Assembly: GCF_014217335.1 (NCBI RefSeq)
Contig: NZ_CP060092.1
Location: forward strand, 3,055,501-3,119,500
From: Teredinibacter purpureus
Lineage (GTDB): Bacteria > Pseudomonadota > Gammaproteobacteria > Pseudomonadales > Cellvibrionaceae
DNA: 64,000 nucleotides
Direction: 5' to 3'
Shown here: piece after piece, positions 9,172-20,644 of the stretch
Layout of the letters: each line of letters begins with the position of its first letter
Position numbering within the stretch: position 1 is the first letter of the stretch
The notes under the pieces: generated by a model
Databases searched by the model: none
Told to the model about the DNA's origin: nothing
The model's input: only the letters and a program-made list of their open reading frames with translations
Position numbers and translations under genes: made by a program

Positions 9172-10590
9172 ATGACCCCACGTACGCTTTACGACAAGCT
9201 TTGGGATGACCATGAAGTTACTCAAAGGGATGATGGCTCCTCCCTGATTTATATTGATCGCCATATTGTTCACGAGGTGACCTCTCCGCAAGCATTTGAA
9301 GGGCTTCGTTTGGCTGGGCGTAAGCCGTGGCGTGTTGATAGCGTTGTGGCAACGCCGGATCATAACGTGCCTACTACATCGTTTGAACGCGCCTCAGGAG
9401 TGGATGGAATTGCGGACCCAATATCTAAAATTCAAGTGCAAACACTCGACGATAATTGCGATGAGCTAGGTATTGTCGAGTTTAAAATAAATGACCGACG
9501 TCAAGGTATTGTGCACGTTGTGGGGCCCGAAACCGGTGCATGTTTGCCGGGTATGACTATTGTATGCGGTGATTCCCACACATCTACTAATGGTGCACTA
9601 GGCGCATTAGCGTTTGGTATTGGTACCAGTGAGGTTGAGCATGTGCTTGCCACGCAATGTATTGTTGCCAAAAAAATGAAAAACATGTTGATTCGTGTCG
9701 ATGGTGAACTGGGTAAGGGCGTTACCTCAAAAGATGTTGTACTGGCTATTATTGGCAAAATAGGCACTGCAGGTGGAACAGGTTATGCGATTGAGTTTGG
9801 TGGCGATGTCTTCCAGAGCATGTCGATGGAAGGCCGTTTAACTGTGTGCAATATGGCCATCGAGGCGGGTGCCCGTGCAGGTATGGTAGCGGTGGATGAC
9901 ATCACAATTGAATACGTCAAAGGTCGTGCCTTTGCACCGAAAGGTGACGTCTGGGAAAAAGCCGAGAGCGATTGGCGGGGGTATTGTTCAGACGACGGAG
10001 CGGTGTTTGATAAGGTTGTTGAATTAAAGGGTGCTGACATTAAGCCTCAGGTTAGCTGGGGTACGTCGCCTGAGATGGTGCTGCCTATTGATGGCGCCAT
10101 ACCTGACCCAAGTGCAGAAAATGATGAAGTTAAAGCGGGCGGTATTACACGAGCGCTCGAATATATGGGGTTAAAGGCTGGCCAAGCAATTGAGGATATC
10201 TACGTAGATAGAGTCTTTATCGGCTCTTGTACGAATTCTCGCATTGAAGATATTCGAGCTGCAGCAGCCGTTGTTAAAGGTCGCACTAAATCTGAAACGG
10301 TTAAAGAAGCGATTGTTGTTCCAGGTTCTGGCGCGGTAAAAGCGCAAGCGGAATTGGAAGGGCTCGATAAAATTTTTACTGCGGCCAATATCGAGTGGCG
10401 TGAACCGGGTTGCTCAATGTGTCTTGCTATGAATGCCGATCGACTTGGCGCTGGTGAACATTGTGCGTCCACATCAAACCGCAATTTTGAGGGGCGCCAA
10501 GGTTATGGCGGTCGTACGCATCTTGTGAGCCCCGCTATGGCTGCCGCCGCGGCGATTGCCGGCCATTTTGTCGATGTTCGTGAATATTAA
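9172..10590 (+). CDS. leuC: 3-isopropylmalate dehydratase, large subunit
   Basis: A 472-residue aconitase-family large subunit. With LeuD it isomerises 2-isopropylmalate to 3-isopropylmalate in leucine synthesis. The three [4Fe-4S] ligands are present: Cys353 in GSCTNSR, and Cys414 and Cys417 in GCSMC. Other aconitase signatures ([37 protein letters not shown]) are intact. Length is normal. First gene of leuCDB, 18 bases before leuD, with a LysR gene divergent upstream. Confidence 0.97.
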   Translation: MTPRTLYDKLWDDHEVTQRDDGSSLIYIDRHIVHEVTSPQAFEGLRLAGRKPWRVDSVVATPDHNVPTTSFERASGVDGIADPISKIQVQTLDDNCDELGIVEFKINDRRQGIVHVVGPETGACLPGMTIVCGDSHTSTNGALGALAFGIGTSEVEHVLATQCIVAKKMKNMLIRVDGELGKGVTSKDVVLAIIGKIGTAGGTGYAIEFGGDVFQSMSMEGRLTVCNMAIEAGARAGMVAVDDITIEYVKGRAFAPKGDVWEKAESDWRGYCSDDGAVFDKVVELKGADIKPQVSWGTSPEMVLPIDGAIPDPSAENDEVKAGGITRALEYMGLKAGQAIEDIYVDRVFIGSCTNSRIEDIRAAAAVVKGRTKSETVKEAIVVPGSGAVKAQAELEGLDKIFTAANIEWREPGCSMCLAMNADRLGAGEHCASTSNRNFEGRQGYGGRTHLVSPAMAAAAAIAGHFVDVREY

Positions 10591-10608
10591 GGTTAGAGGA
10601 GGGTACTA

Positions 10609-11256
10609 ATGAAAAGTTTTACAACCGTCACTGGCCTTGTTGCACCGATGGACAGGCCGAATGTTGATACCGATTTAATCATCCCAAAGCAGTTTTTAAA
10701 ATCTATACAGCGCACAGGTTTTGGGCCTAATTTGTTTGACGAATTGCGTTACTTGGATGTGGGTGAGCCCGGAAGAGATAATAGTCAGCGTCCAGTTAAT
10801 GCTGAGTTTCCTCTTAACTTTAAGCGGTACCAAGGGGCTAGCGTATTATTGGCGCGAGAAAACTTCGGATGTGGTTCTAGTCGTGAGCATGCGCCTTGGG
10901 CATTAGATGAATACGGGTTCCGTGCTGTTATTGCGTCTAGTTTTGCTGATATTTTCTATAATAATTGCTTCAAAAATGGCCTATTGCCTATTGTGCTGGA
11001 TGAGCAAGACGTCAGTGATTTATTTGACGCTATGTACGTTAAAGAAGGCTATGAGCTCACGATTGATTTAAAGCAGCAAAAAGTTATTTCAGACAGTGCA
11101 GAATATAGCTTTAAAGTTGATGAATTTCGTAAGCATTGCCTGCTAAATGGCTTTGATGATATTAGTCTTACACTACAAGATGCCGATGCTATAACCACTT
11201 ATGAAGACAAACGTCGACAAGAAAAGCCTTGGCTATTCGACGCGGTAAGTCAGTAG
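10609..11256 (+). CDS. leuD: 3-isopropylmalate dehydratase, small subunit
   Basis: A 215-residue small subunit (swivel domain) of isopropylmalate isomerase. Signatures visible are [14 protein letters not shown] near the N-terminus, the substrate-recognition segment [20 protein letters not shown], and [19 protein letters not shown]. Preceded by a strong ribosome binding site (AGAGGAGGG at 10593-10603). It works as a heterodimer with the leuC product, 18 bases upstream, and is followed after 28 bases by leuB. Confidence 0.97.
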   Translation: MKSFTTVTGLVAPMDRPNVDTDLIIPKQFLKSIQRTGFGPNLFDELRYLDVGEPGRDNSQRPVNAEFPLNFKRYQGASVLLARENFGCGSSREHAPWALDEYGFRAVIASSFADIFYNNCFKNGLLPIVLDEQDVSDLFDAMYVKEGYELTIDLKQQKVISDSAEYSFKVDEFRKHCLLNGFDDISLTLQDADAITTYEDKRRQEKPWLFDAVSQ

Positions 11257-11284
11257 CTAAACTTTGATTTGAGAGGGAATTACC

Positions 11285-12364
11285 TTGAGTAAAAAAATAG
11301 TATTGTTGCCCGGCGACGGAATTGGGCCAGAGATTATGGCTGAAGCGGTAAAAGTGCTGGAAGTTGTAGATAAGCAATTTAAATTGGGTTTGAAGTTTGA
11401 AGAAGATTTGATTGGTGGTTGTGCAATAGATGTGCACGGTGTACCGCTCGCTAATTCTACACTTGAGAAGTGTCAGGCAGCCGATGCCGTGTTAATGGGT
11501 TCTGTTGGTGGTCCCAAGTGGGACGCAATGGATTCTAGTATTCGCCCGGAAAAGGGTTTGTTAAAAATTCGCTATGAAATGGGATTGTTTTCGAATTTGC
11601 GCCCAGCGATTTTATACCCTCAGCTCGCGGATGCATCTTCACTAAAGCCCGAACTTGTTGCGGGCTTGGATATATTGATTGTACGTGAATTAACCGGTGG
11701 TATTTATTTTGGCGAGCCACGTGGAATTAGGCTGCTTGATAATGGCGAGCGCCAAGGGTACAACACTTATGTGTATGCCGAACATGAGGTAGAGCGTATT
11801 GGTAGAAGTGCATTTGAGATGGCGATGAAACGTGACAATCGAGTGTGCTCCGTTGATAAAGCAAATGTTTTAGAGGCCACGGTATTGTGGCGAGAAGTTA
11901 TGCAGTCGTTATCGCGTGAATACCCGGAAGTAGAGCTTTCACATATGTATGTTGATAATGCTGCAATGCAATTGGTGAGAGCACCAAAACAGTTTGATGT
12001 AATCGTAACGGGCAATATGTTTGGTGATATTTTGTCGGATACCGCGGCCATGTTAACGGGCTCTATCGGAATGTTGCCCTCTGCATCGTTGAACAAAGAG
12101 GGGCGCGGGTTATACGAGCCCGTACATGGTTCAGCGCCCGATATTGCAGGGCAGGGAATAGCCAATCCGCTCGCTACAATTCTTTCTGCGGCAATGATGT
12201 TGCGCTATTCGTTAGATCAGGCGGGTGCAGCAGAGGCTATTGAAAGTGCGGTTGGCGCCGTGTTGGACAAAGGTTTACGGTCGGCCGATATCTATTCCGA
12301 CGGCACAACTAAAGTGTCAACAAGTGAAATGGGTGATGCGGTAGTTGCTGCTTTGGTCGGTTAA
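11285..12364 (+). CDS. leuB: 3-isopropylmalate dehydrogenase
   Basis: A 359-residue NAD-dependent decarboxylating dehydrogenase that converts 3-isopropylmalate to 2-oxoisocaproate. Signatures: [12 protein letters not shown] at the N-terminus, [13 protein letters not shown], and the metal and NAD-site segment [26 protein letters not shown] followed by [15 protein letters not shown]. The start codon is TTG, supported by the upstream GAGAGGGA and by exact fit of the family N-terminus. Third gene of the leucine cluster; asd follows after a 73-base gap. Confidence 0.97.
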   Translation: MSKKIVLLPGDGIGPEIMAEAVKVLEVVDKQFKLGLKFEEDLIGGCAIDVHGVPLANSTLEKCQAADAVLMGSVGGPKWDAMDSSIRPEKGLLKIRYEMGLFSNLRPAILYPQLADASSLKPELVAGLDILIVRELTGGIYFGEPRGIRLLDNGERQGYNTYVYAEHEVERIGRSAFEMAMKRDNRVCSVDKANVLEATVLWREVMQSLSREYPEVELSHMYVDNAAMQLVRAPKQFDVIVTGNMFGDILSDTAAMLTGSIGMLPSASLNKEGRGLYEPVHGSAPDIAGQGIANPLATILSAAMMLRYSLDQAGAAEAIESAVGAVLDKGLRSADIYSDGTTKVSTSEMGDAVVAALVG

Positions 12365-12437
12365 AGGTGAATGGTGAGCCCGGTGTTTGGGCCGCCTAAC
12401 TGGATATGATTCATTAATTTTTAAAGAGAGTTACATT

Positions 12438-13544
12438 ATGAGGGTTGGATTTGTCGGTTGGCGAGGCATGGTTGGCTCAGTATTGATGGGGCGGATGCTA
12501 GAAGAAAATGATTTTGTAGGGCTCGAGCCTGTATTTTTTACAACGTCGAATGTAGGTGGAACCGCACCCGCTGTAGGCGTTGAAACGCCTGAGCTAAAAG
12601 ATGCGTATGACATAACGGAATTGTCGACAATGGATGCGGTTATATCCTGCCAGGGTGGCGATTATACCGGTGCGGTTTTTTCGAAATTGCGTGAAGGTGG
12701 CTGGAAAGGCTATTGGATTGATGCAGCTTCATCCCTCCGTATGGATGACAGTGCGTTAATTATTCTTGACCCTGTGAACGATGACGTGATTCGAGAGGGG
12801 TTGGCTCGGGGTGTTAAAAACTATATAGGCGGAAATTGTACTGTTAGCTTAATGTTAATGGGATTGGGCGGTCTATTTCGAGAGGGTTTGGTCGAGTGGA
12901 CATCAGCCATGACGTATCAAGCAGCGAGTGGTGCAGGCGCGCAGAACATGCGCGAGTTGATCACGCAAATGGGTGAAATTCGAGATTGCGTGGCAGATGA
13001 CTTGGCTAATCCATCAGCTGCCATATTGGATATTGACCGTAAAGTGGTGTCGGCAATGCGTGACGGGTTAACGATAGATCGTTTCGGTGCGCCATTAGCG
13101 GGAAGCTTGTTGCCTTACATCGACGTACAGCGGGAAAACTTTCAGAGCAAGGAAGAGTGGAAGGCGGAAGTGGAGACCAATAAAATACTGGGTCGCTCAG
13201 GGAACCCGATTCCTATTGATGGTATTTGTGTGCGTGTTGGCGCGATGCGTTGCCATAGTCAGGCGCTGACGCTTAAATTAACTAAGGATGTGCCTTTAAG
13301 TGACATTGAGCAAATTATCGCAGCCGCCAATGATTGGGTAAACGTCATTCCTAACGATCGTGACCTTACCCTGCAGGAACTTACACCAACAAAGGTGACC
13401 GGTACTTTATCTATTCCGGTGGGGCGATTACGTAAGATGTCTATGGGGCCAAAATACCTTAGTGCATTTACGGTTGGCGATCAGTTACTCTGGGGGGCGG
13501 CAGAGCCGTTGCGCCGAATGCTGCGCATATTGCGTGAGCAATAA
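12438..13544 (+). CDS. asd: aspartate-semialdehyde dehydrogenase
   Basis: A 368-residue enzyme that reduces aspartyl phosphate to aspartate semialdehyde, feeding lysine, diaminopimelate, methionine and threonine synthesis. The N-terminal NADP-binding segment [18 protein letters not shown] and the catalytic Cys134 in [17 protein letters not shown] are present, typical of the Gram-negative type. The ATG at 12438 is preceded by AAAGAGAG and matches the family start; 17 upstream in-frame codons are judged non-coding. In Pseudomonas asd likewise follows leuB and precedes fimV. Confidence 0.96.
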   Translation: MRVGFVGWRGMVGSVLMGRMLEENDFVGLEPVFFTTSNVGGTAPAVGVETPELKDAYDITELSTMDAVISCQGGDYTGAVFSKLREGGWKGYWIDAASSLRMDDSALIILDPVNDDVIREGLARGVKNYIGGNCTVSLMLMGLGGLFREGLVEWTSAMTYQAASGAGAQNMRELITQMGEIRDCVADDLANPSAAILDIDRKVVSAMRDGLTIDRFGAPLAGSLLPYIDVQRENFQSKEEWKAEVETNKILGRSGNPIPIDGICVRVGAMRCHSQALTLKLTKDVPLSDIEQIIAAANDWVNVIPNDRDLTLQELTPTKVTGTLSIPVGRLRKMSMGPKYLSAFTVGDQLLWGAAEPLRRMLRILREQ

Positions 13545-13559
13545 CGATTAAAGAAATAG

Positions 13560-13590
13560 CATCTTCGTGGGTTCACTACGGGGATGTTTT
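13560..13590 (+). terminator. probable terminator after asd
   Basis: An 11-pair stem (13560-13570 with 13576-13586, three G-U pairs, loop of 5) followed by four T. It lies 16 bases beyond the asd stop and would end the leuCDB-asd transcript. Confidence 0.5.
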
Positions 13591-13917
13591 CCCTCCTTTT
13601 ATCTCTATAGCGCTACGCTTTAATCTAGCTCGATCAATGAGTGCGTTGGTAGTTGTATTGTCGCCTGATTAAAAAACGCCCATAAAATAGTGTCTTTGTT
13701 CAAAAATTACAGGTATTTAGCCGTCTTCTCGGGTCTTTTGCATGGGCAATAAGTTGAAAAAAAGCTATTTATAATGAATACTTACGACCAATACTGAAAG
13801 ATTATTCGAGGTTATGGCGCTTCGGGTATGACCAAGGGTATGACTGGTTCGTGCGAGGGCCCTTTTGGGGGTTCATAGATACGCGCCAATCTGAATTATT
13901 AAAACAAGGGTTCTCCT
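13591..13917. other. non-coding gap upstream of fimV
   Basis: About 330 bases without a credible gene. It should contain the fimV promoter. I see two copies of GGGTATGAC at about 13826-13846 and an AT-rich stretch near 13755-13800, but no promoter I would defend. A ribosome binding site-like AAGGG lies at 13907-13911 before the fimV ATG. Confidence 0.5.
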
Positions 13918-16900
13918 ATGGGTCATAGAATACTGGTTATGCTTTTGGCTGTTTCTGCAGTCGCATTACCGCAAGTTGTTTCTGCGTTGGGGTTGGGTGA
14001 AATCACAACAACGTCTGCACTGAATCAGCCACTCAAGGCCGAAATTAAGTTGCTACAGGTACGTGATCTCACAGAGCAAGAGATACTCGTCGGCCTTGCT
14101 TCGGCGAAAGACTTCGAGAGAGTGAAGGTCGACCGTCCTTATTTTTTAACGAACTTAAAATTTCAGGTTGAACTCAACGGGTCAGATGGCCCTGTCATAT
14201 TGGTGACATCTCAAAAGCCAGTACGTGAACCTTTTATCAATTTTGTAATGCAAGCTCAGTGGCCAAGTGGCCGTCTACTGCGCGAGTATACTTTGCTGAT
14301 GGATTTACCTGTTTTTGACGATAGGCCTGCGCAGTCAGTTGTTGCCGCTGAATCTCAACCGCGACAAAGACAGACATCATCCGCATCCGACACAAACCCA
14401 GCCGCGACGCAGCCGTCTAACTTCAACCCTCGTTCAGCATTTTCTGATGCACCTGAACGCCCCTTAGCTGTTCAGCAGCAAGTCCATTCCTCAATCCTTC
14501 AGGGTGGCGCAGCCAATCGTGACGATGTTTACGGGCCTGTTAAGCCAAATGATACTTTGTGGGATATTGCCAAGGAAGTTCGCCCAGATCGCAGTGTTTC
14601 AATTCAGCAAACTATGCTGGCCATACAGCGGTTGAATCCAAATGCATTTATTAATAACAATATTAACTTGTTACGAAAGGGGCAGATTTTACGGGTTCCT
14701 GACCAAGCGCAAATAATAGAATATTCAAAGCGCGAGGCTATTAGCGAAGTTGCGGTTCAAAACAATAGCTGGAGTGGAGACCCTAATGGAGGCTTTGGTC
14801 CTGCATCGGGTGCACAGCTTGAGGGTAGCCGCACCATTGGCGCCACTGATGCGCGCTCGGTGAATCGAGAAGGGCGTGTAAAGTTGACGTCTCCTGAAGA
14901 TATAGACAGTAGTGTTGCTGGTCGTGGAGCGGGTTCTGGGTCTAGTAGCGCTGAAGCGTTGGAGAATGAGCTAGCAATTACGTTAGAGCAGCTTGATAAA
15001 AGCTCTCGTGAAAATATCGATTTAAAATCACGCATTGATGCACTCCAAGATCAGATCAAAACAATGGAGCGCATGATTGAGATCAGCAATGAAGATATGC
15101 GCGCATTGGAGCTTTCTGCTCAGCAAAACAGGCAGTCGCAGCAGCCTGACACCGCGCCTAACGCAGGAATAGAACCCACCCTACCGGAAGACGTAATCCA
15201 GGCGGAAAGCGGTGAGCCTGATGTGGCAGAAGTTACTGAAGATGTTCTGAGTGAGGAAGCTTTGAACGAAGAGCCTACGCTGGAGCCAACGGCTATACCC
15301 ACGCCTAAAAAGGTTGTAGTAGCGTCTAGGCCGGTGGAAAAGACGTTTGTTGATCATTTACTTGATAACATTATTTTTATTGGCGCTGGATTGGCGGCCA
15401 TTTTATTAGCTGCGTTCTTGTTTGTTCGTCATAGACAGTCTAACGAAGAATTGATAGACGACTCAGAAGACTTTATTGGACAAGCGCATACACCGTTCGA
15501 TGACGTAGGTATTGAGGACGAAGAATTTACAGAGCCCTCCGATATCGATGATGTAAATCTATCTGAGTTTGATGAGGATGAGCCTGAGGTAGAAATAGAG
15601 CCTACTGAAGCGGATGATACTGCTGAAGCGCAAACTGAAGATGTTGTTGCAGAAGCGGATATATACATCGCTTACGGCAAACTGGATCAAGCCGAAGAAA
15701 TGTTGCTTAAGGCTTTGGATCGTGATGCTTCAAATACTGATGTTCGTGTGAAATTGCTAGAAGTGTACTCTCAGCAACAAGACCCTGAAAAATTTGATCC
15801 ACATTATGCCCAATTACTTTTCTCGAACGATGATTCGGCTAAGCAAAGAGGAGAGCAGTTACGCGAATCTATTGGCGGAGCGGCGCCTTTCGAGTCGAGT
15901 TTATATGATGCTGATGTATCAGCAAGTGCTCTGGTGGATGTTGATGTTGACTCAAATGATCAGGCCGAAATACCTGAAGAAGAGGTTTCTAACGATTTTG
16001 GTGAATTGACGCTTGAATTTGAAAGTACCGGTGATAATACCGGTTCAGAAATTGTTAGTGAGGCCGATGCACTCGAAGAAAGTCTTGATTTTGAATTGGA
16101 TCTTGGCGGGGAGAATTCTTTAGATCAAGACGAGTTTGGGTTGGAGGCTCTTAGTGATGACGCCGTTGACCCACTTGACGACGGCTTAGCGCTAGAGTTG
16201 GATTTAAGTGAAATCGATGGTGATATTGACTTTGAAATTGAGGCGTCAGGCGACGACAGCATTGAAGTCGAATCTGATCTGGAATTCGATCTCTCTGACG
16301 ATTTGGTCGAGGATGAGTTGAGCTTGGATCTCGATATCGATTCTACTGAAGTTAATGATGCAGACGACCTCTCTATTGACGAATTTGACTTAGAGTTCGA
16401 TCTCGAATCTGCTTCTGAAGACATCATGGCGATTGATGATTCAGTGTCAGACGTTTCTAGTGCCGATCCGCTTGTGGTAGATGAGCTCGAATCTCTATCT
16501 GATCTCGAATCTTTATCCGAAATCGAAGTTCTATCTGAATTCGAACTAGATGAATCGGGTGCAGATGAATTACTCAGCTTTGAGGAAGCCTTGGAGGCAG
16601 ATCTACCTGAAGATTCAGCCGCTTTTGAGGAGGCCTCTTTGGAGGAAAATACGTCAGAGCTAACATTAGAGTCTGGCGATGAGTTTGACGACTTTGATTT
16701 AGGTGATCTTGATCTTGATGGGTTGTCTACGGATGAGCCTGAAGATTTATCTGTGGTTACTGGTTTTGATTTAGAGGATGGTCTAGATGATGTTTCGCTA
16801 GAGTCAGAATTCGACGGTGAGCCTGTAGAAGAATTGCCAAACGAAGCACTTAATGACGATTTGTCTGCTGATATTGATAGTGATTTAAGTCTAGACGCTC

Positions 16901-17682
16901 TTGATGCAGAAATTGAAAGCTTGTCTGCAAATGACGAAGCTGACGAGCTTACTCTTGAAGATGATTTTTTAGATGTGCTTGAAGAGGGCTTAGATGATAC
17001 TGATGGAGTGGCCTCGGATGTTGAGCTGGTAGCTGAGGGCAGTAACTCTTCAGAGGACTTATCGTTAACGAGTAGTTTAGATCTATCTGCACTTGACCAA
17101 GAGCTAGATGAGCTAACGTCGGGGCTTGGTGTCGAAGAAGCTGATATTGATAGCTTAGAATTGACGGCAGCGGATGATATGGATGAGCCTGTTGCCGGAG
17201 AAAAGCTTGCTCAGCCAACGGTAATGGAAGAGCCAGTAACAGATTTTGGTGATTTTGAAATTGAGCTCGAAGCTGATTTTGACGAAGATATTAATGGTGA
17301 TGAACCGTTGGACCTATTAGTGTCTGGTGTTGATGATAGTGACAGTGCTCACGATGTTGGTGCCGAAACACTGGAAGAAGAATTGGTCGAAGAGGAAGAT
17401 TATACTGGTGGCGAAGATACGTTATTTGATCAAGCTATCGCCGATATTCCTGATGCGGGTTTAGACTTCGATATACCCGAAATTAATCCGGAGTCTGACG
17501 ATGACGATGATGACTTGGGCTTTTTGAGTGATAGTGACGAGACAGCAACTAAGCTAGATTTGGCTCGTGCCTATATTGATATGGGCGATGCAGATGGTGC
17601 TCGGGATATTCTCGATGAAATATTGAAAGAGGGTAACGCTCAGCAGAAACAAGAAGCTGAGAATCTGTTATCGCGCGTCTAG
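13918..17682 (+). CDS. fimV: FimV-like pole-organising inner-membrane protein
   Basis: A 1254-residue FimV homologue. Order of parts: signal peptide (to about residue 23, SALGLGE), conserved periplasmic N-terminal domain, LysM peptidoglycan-binding domain (about 204-263, PNDTLWDIA), coiled coil (about 345-400), one membrane helix (about 485-504, FIGAGLAAILLAAFLFV), then a cytoplasmic part with a TPR block (about 575-640), a very long acidic low-complexity stretch rich in Asp, Glu, Leu and Ser, and the conserved C-terminal FimV domain (last 40 residues, TKLDLARAYIDMGDADGARDIL). In Pseudomonas FimV (HubP in Vibrio) organises the cell pole and supports type IV pili and cAMP signalling. A terminator follows. 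Confidence 0.93.
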   Translation: MGHRILVMLLAVSAVALPQVVSALGLGEITTTSALNQPLKAEIKLLQVRDLTEQEILVGLASAKDFERVKVDRPYFLTNLKFQVELNGSDGPVILVTSQKPVREPFINFVMQAQWPSGRLLREYTLLMDLPVFDDRPAQSVVAAESQPRQRQTSSASDTNPAATQPSNFNPRSAFSDAPERPLAVQQQVHSSILQGGAANRDDVYGPVKPNDTLWDIAKEVRPDRSVSIQQTMLAIQRLNPNAFINNNINLLRKGQILRVPDQAQIIEYSKREAISEVAVQNNSWSGDPNGGFGPASGAQLEGSRTIGATDARSVNREGRVKLTSPEDIDSSVAGRGAGSGSSSAEALENELAITLEQLDKSSRENIDLKSRIDALQDQIKTMERMIEISNEDMRALELSAQQNRQSQQPDTAPNAGIEPTLPEDVIQAESGEPDVAEVTEDVLSEEALNEEPTLEPTAIPTPKKVVVASRPVEKTFVDHLLDNIIFIGAGLAAILLAAFLFVRHRQSNEELIDDSEDFIGQAHTPFDDVGIEDEEFTEPSDIDDVNLSEFDEDEPEVEIEPTEADDTAEAQTEDVVAEADIYIAYGKLDQAEEMLLKALDRDASNTDVRVKLLEVYSQQQDPEKFDPHYAQLLFSNDDSAKQRGEQLRESIGGAAPFESSLYDADVSASALVDVDVDSNDQAEIPEEEVSNDFGELTLEFESTGDNTGSEIVSEADALEESLDFELDLGGENSLDQDEFGLEALSDDAVDPLDDGLALELDLSEIDGDIDFEIEASGDDSIEVESDLEFDLSDDLVEDELSLDLDIDSTEVNDADDLSIDEFDLEFDLESASEDIMAIDDSVSDVSSADPLVVDELESLSDLESLSEIEVLSEFELDESGADELLSFEEALEADLPEDSAAFEEASLEENTSELTLESGDEFDDFDLGDLDLDGLSTDEPEDLSVVTGFDLEDGLDDVSLESEFDGEPVEELPNEALNDDLSADIDSDLSLDALDAEIESLSANDEADELTLEDDFLDVLEEGLDDTDGVASDVELVAEGSNSSEDLSLTSSLDLSALDQELDELTSGLGVEEADIDSLELTAADDMDEPVAGEKLAQPTVMEEPVTDFGDFEIELEADFDEDINGDEPLDLLVSGVDDSDSAHDVGAETLEEELVEEEDYTGGEDTLFDQAIADIPDAGLDFDIPEINPESDDDDDDLGFLSDSDETATKLDLARAYIDMGDADGARDILDEILKEGNAQQKQEAENLLSRV

Positions 17683-17710
17683 CGCGTTACGATTAGCCCG
17701 TTAGCTATAA

Positions 17711-17735
17711 AGCCCTGCCAATGCAGGGCTTTTTT
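17711..17735 (+). terminator. rho-independent terminator after fimV
   Basis: A perfect 8-pair stem, AGCCCTGC with GCAGGGCT, loop CAAT, followed by five or more T. It ends the fimV transcript 28 bases after its stop, separating it from truA. Confidence 0.9.
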
Positions 17736-17770
17736 ATTCACCCGTTATACTGCAGTCAGCTATTAGTCTC

Positions 17771-18646
17771 ATGTCTTACGAACCGCGCAATACATATATA
17801 CGTAATGTTGAAATTAAAACGGGAATGCTGTTTCCAGACGGAATGTCGCGTATAGCGCTCGGCATTGAGTATTCAGGTTCTGGCTTGAACGGCTTTCAAA
17901 AGCAAACGAGCACGCAGAACACAGTGCAACACCATATTGAATCAGCGTTAAGTTATGTTGCCGATGAGCCTGTTACGCTTGTGTGTGCAGGAAGAACGGA
18001 TGCTGGTGTTCATGCAAGTGGTCAAGTTGTCCATTTCGATACACTGGCAATTAGGCCCTCGAAGGCGTGGGTTCAGGGCGCAAATGCGCGTTTGCCAAGC
18101 GGCATTCGTATTCATTGGGCTCAAGCGGTAGATTCGAGTTTTCATGCTCGGTTTAGTGCACAGGCACGTCGTTACCGCTATGTTATTCATGCCGCGCCGG
18201 TGCGATCGGCTGTTATGGGCACTCAAGTGACTTGGACTGGGGATGCGCTCGATTTGCCTGCAATGCAAAGTTGCGTTACTGCGTTATTGGGTGTTCACGA
18301 TTTTAGCGCGTTTCGTGCTTCTCAGTGTCAAGCGCGAAGCCCTATACGAGAGATGCAGCGTATAGGGCTGTACGAAGTCGGCCAGTTTATTGTTTTGGAT
18401 ATAACAGCAAACGCCTTTTTACATCATATGGTTCGCAATATAGTCGGTGCTGTGCTGGATATAGGGCGTGGGAGGCGGCCTGTCGATTGGTTGGCGACCC
18501 TGCTAAAAGGGCGTGATCGCACTTTATCTGCGGCTACAGCGCCACCACACGGCCTCTACCTAGTGACCGTTGATTATCCTGTAAATTTTGGGTTGCCTAA
18601 TAGTGAAATAGGGCCTTCATTTCTGGCTCCCAAGCTAGAACGCTGA
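17771..18646 (+). CDS. truA: tRNA pseudouridine synthase A
   Basis: A 291-residue TruA, which makes pseudouridine at tRNA positions 38-40. The catalytic aspartate is residue 77 in CAGRTDAGVHASGQVVHF; other signatures are FHARFSAQARRYRY and FLHHMVRNIVG. The ATG at 17771 gives about 24 more residues before the conserved RIALGIEYSG than E. coli TruA has; in-frame ATG codons at 17825 or 17843 are plausible shorter starts. Sits between fimV and trpF as in Pseudomonas. Confidence 0.93.
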   Translation: MSYEPRNTYIRNVEIKTGMLFPDGMSRIALGIEYSGSGLNGFQKQTSTQNTVQHHIESALSYVADEPVTLVCAGRTDAGVHASGQVVHFDTLAIRPSKAWVQGANARLPSGIRIHWAQAVDSSFHARFSAQARRYRYVIHAAPVRSAVMGTQVTWTGDALDLPAMQSCVTALLGVHDFSAFRASQCQARSPIREMQRIGLYEVGQFIVLDITANAFLHHMVRNIVGAVLDIGRGRRPVDWLATLLKGRDRTLSAATAPPHGLYLVTVDYPVNFGLPNSEIGPSFLAPKLER

Positions 18647-18777
18647 ACTTATTCGTCGTTAACAGCAAACCAGATTTATCAATTCTCTCCAAAGTGCTTG
18701 GTTTTCTGGTACCATTTCGCGTTTTTTAGGTATTTGAATTCTCTGGAGAGACTTACACAGAGGAACGAGGAATCAGT

Positions 18778-19404
18778 GTGCGTATAAAAGTGTGTGGTAT
18801 TACGAACGTAAGCGATGCGCGTGTAGCGGTAGAAGCCGGTGTAGATGCCATCGGCTTAGTCTTCTATGAACCCAGCCCTCGTAATATTGCCGATTTAGAC
18901 GTTGCACAAGAAATAGCGTTGTCAGTTGGTCCTTTCGTGACGGTTGTTGCATTGTTTGTGAATCCTACAGTTGCATTTGTTCAACGCATACTTAAAAACG
19001 TACCTCTACATATTTTACAATTCCATGGTGATGAAGAAGCTGAGTTTTGTAAGCAATTTAATCGTCCATATATGAAAGCGCTGCGTATGAAAGAGGGCGT
19101 AGATGTTAATGCCCAGGTGGCACAATACCCGTGCGCAACCGGTATATTGTTAGATGCTTATAAGAAAGGGGTGCCCGGCGGTACAGGGGAAACCTTTGAT
19201 TGGGCGCGAGTACCTGAGAAACCTTTAGCACCAATAGTTTTGGCTGGTGGCTTAACGCCAAACAATATTGCAAAGGCGGTGTTGTCCGTAGGTGTTTATG
19301 GTGTAGACGTAAGTGGCGGGGTTGAGTTGTCACCCGGCGTAAAAGATAAAAACAAAATTAAAGCGTTTGTAGATAATGCGAAGGTGGAGCGATTAAGTGA
19401 GTAG
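18778..19404 (+). CDS. trpF: phosphoribosylanthranilate isomerase
   Basis: A 208-residue TIM-barrel enzyme that carries out the Amadori rearrangement in tryptophan synthesis. The catalytic cysteine is residue 6 in RIKVCGITN and the general acid aspartate is in [22 protein letters not shown] start, with GAGGAACGAGG upstream. It is a free-standing TrpF, not fused to TrpC. The 3' end overlaps the trpB GTG by 8 bases, so translation of trpF and trpB is probably coupled. Confidence 0.96.
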   Translation: MRIKVCGITNVSDARVAVEAGVDAIGLVFYEPSPRNIADLDVAQEIALSVGPFVTVVALFVNPTVAFVQRILKNVPLHILQFHGDEEAEFCKQFNRPYMKALRMKEGVDVNAQVAQYPCATGILLDAYKKGVPGGTGETFDWARVPEKPLAPIVLAGGLTPNNIAKAVLSVGVYGVDVSGGVELSPGVKDKNKIKAFVDNAKVERLSE

Positions 19405-20629
19405 TAAAGTGGATAGTGATAGCGCAAAAATTGATTATTCAGCAGTCCCAGACGACAACGGACATTTCGGCATATTTGGCGGCAAATTTGTATCAGAAAC
19501 ACTGATGCATGCGTTGGATGACTTGGATTCACTCTATAAACGCGTAAAAGATACTCCAGAGTTCCAGCAGGAATTTGACTACGATCTAGCGCACTATGTT
19601 GGTCGCCCGTCACCGTTGTATTTTGCAGAGCAATTAACGAAAGCGGTCGGTGGCGCGAAGATCTACCTTAAGCGCGAAGATTTGAATCACACGGGCGCGC
19701 ACAAGGTTAATAATACAATCGGTCAAGCTTTGTTAGCTAAATATACCGGTAAAACTCGCGTAATTGCGGAAACCGGTGCGGGACAGCACGGTGTGGCGAC
19801 CGCAACGGTAGCTGCTCGCTTGGGCTTGAAATGCGTAGTGTATATGGGCGCGGAAGATGTCCAGCGCCAGGCGCTGAATGTCTACCGCATGAAATTATTA
19901 GGTGCGGAAGTGGTTCCTGTCACGTCAGGGTCTAAGACACTCAAAGATGCTATGAATGAGGCGATGCGAGATTGGGTTACCAATGTCGACGATACGTTTT
20001 ATATTATTGGAACAGTCGCCGGGCCTCATCCTTACCCACAATTAGTTCGTGATTTTCAGTGTGTGATCGGTCGTGAAGCACGGCAGCAAAGTTTGACGCA
20101 AACGGGCAAACTACCCGATGCCTTGGTGGCTTGCGTGGGTGGAGGATCAAATGCAATTGGCTTGTTCCACCCTTTTCTTGAAGATGAAAGCGTCAAAATG
20201 TACGGCGTAGAAGCTGGTGGTTTAGGGGTTGAAACAGGTAAGCATGCCGCTCCATTAAACGATGGTATCCCTGGCATTTTACACGGTAATCGCACGTATC
20301 TAATGGAAGATGAAAACGGTCAGATTATTGAAACCCATTCGGTTTCAGCAGGGTTGGATTACCCTGGTGTAGGGCCTGAACATTCGTGGTTGAAGGATAT
20401 TGGCCGCGTTGACTACGTGGCTATCAATGATGATGAGGCGATGAATGCTTTCCGCCGATTAACGAAAGTAGAAGGTATAATGCCCGCGTTGGAGTCAAGT
20501 CATGCCGTTGCATATGCAGAAAAACTCGCGAAGAAAATGGATAAAGACGAAATGATTATTGTTAATCTTTCGGGGCGAGGCGATAAAGATATTCTCACCG
20601 TTGCGGAAATCGACGGCATTACATTATAA
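19397..20629 (+). CDS. trpB: tryptophan synthase beta subunit
   Basis: A 410-residue PLP enzyme joining indole and serine to make tryptophan. The PLP lysine is residue 103 in [15 protein letters not shown]; the phosphate-binding [12 protein letters not shown] and the ammonia-site segment [14 protein letters not shown] are intact. GTG start overlapping trpF by 8 bases. Forms an alpha2beta2 complex with the trpA product encoded 15 bases downstream. Confidence 0.97.
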   Translation: MSSKVDSDSAKIDYSAVPDDNGHFGIFGGKFVSETLMHALDDLDSLYKRVKDTPEFQQEFDYDLAHYVGRPSPLYFAEQLTKAVGGAKIYLKREDLNHTGAHKVNNTIGQALLAKYTGKTRVIAETGAGQHGVATATVAARLGLKCVVYMGAEDVQRQALNVYRMKLLGAEVVPVTSGSKTLKDAMNEAMRDWVTNVDDTFYIIGTVAGPHPYPQLVRDFQCVIGREARQQSLTQTGKLPDALVACVGGGSNAIGLFHPFLEDESVKMYGVEAGGLGVETGKHAAPLNDGIPGILHGNRTYLMEDENGQIIETHSVSAGLDYPGVGPEHSWLKDIGRVDYVAINDDEAMNAFRRLTKVEGIMPALESSHAVAYAEKLAKKMDKDEMIIVNLSGRGDKDILTVAEIDGITL

Positions 20630-20644
20630 GAGCGAGGAGCCTTA

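Noticed and set aside
16125..16427. Ser-rich antisense frame inside fimV
   Set aside because: It is the reverse complement of the Asp/Glu-rich region, which reads as Ser-rich by codon symmetry; not a gene.
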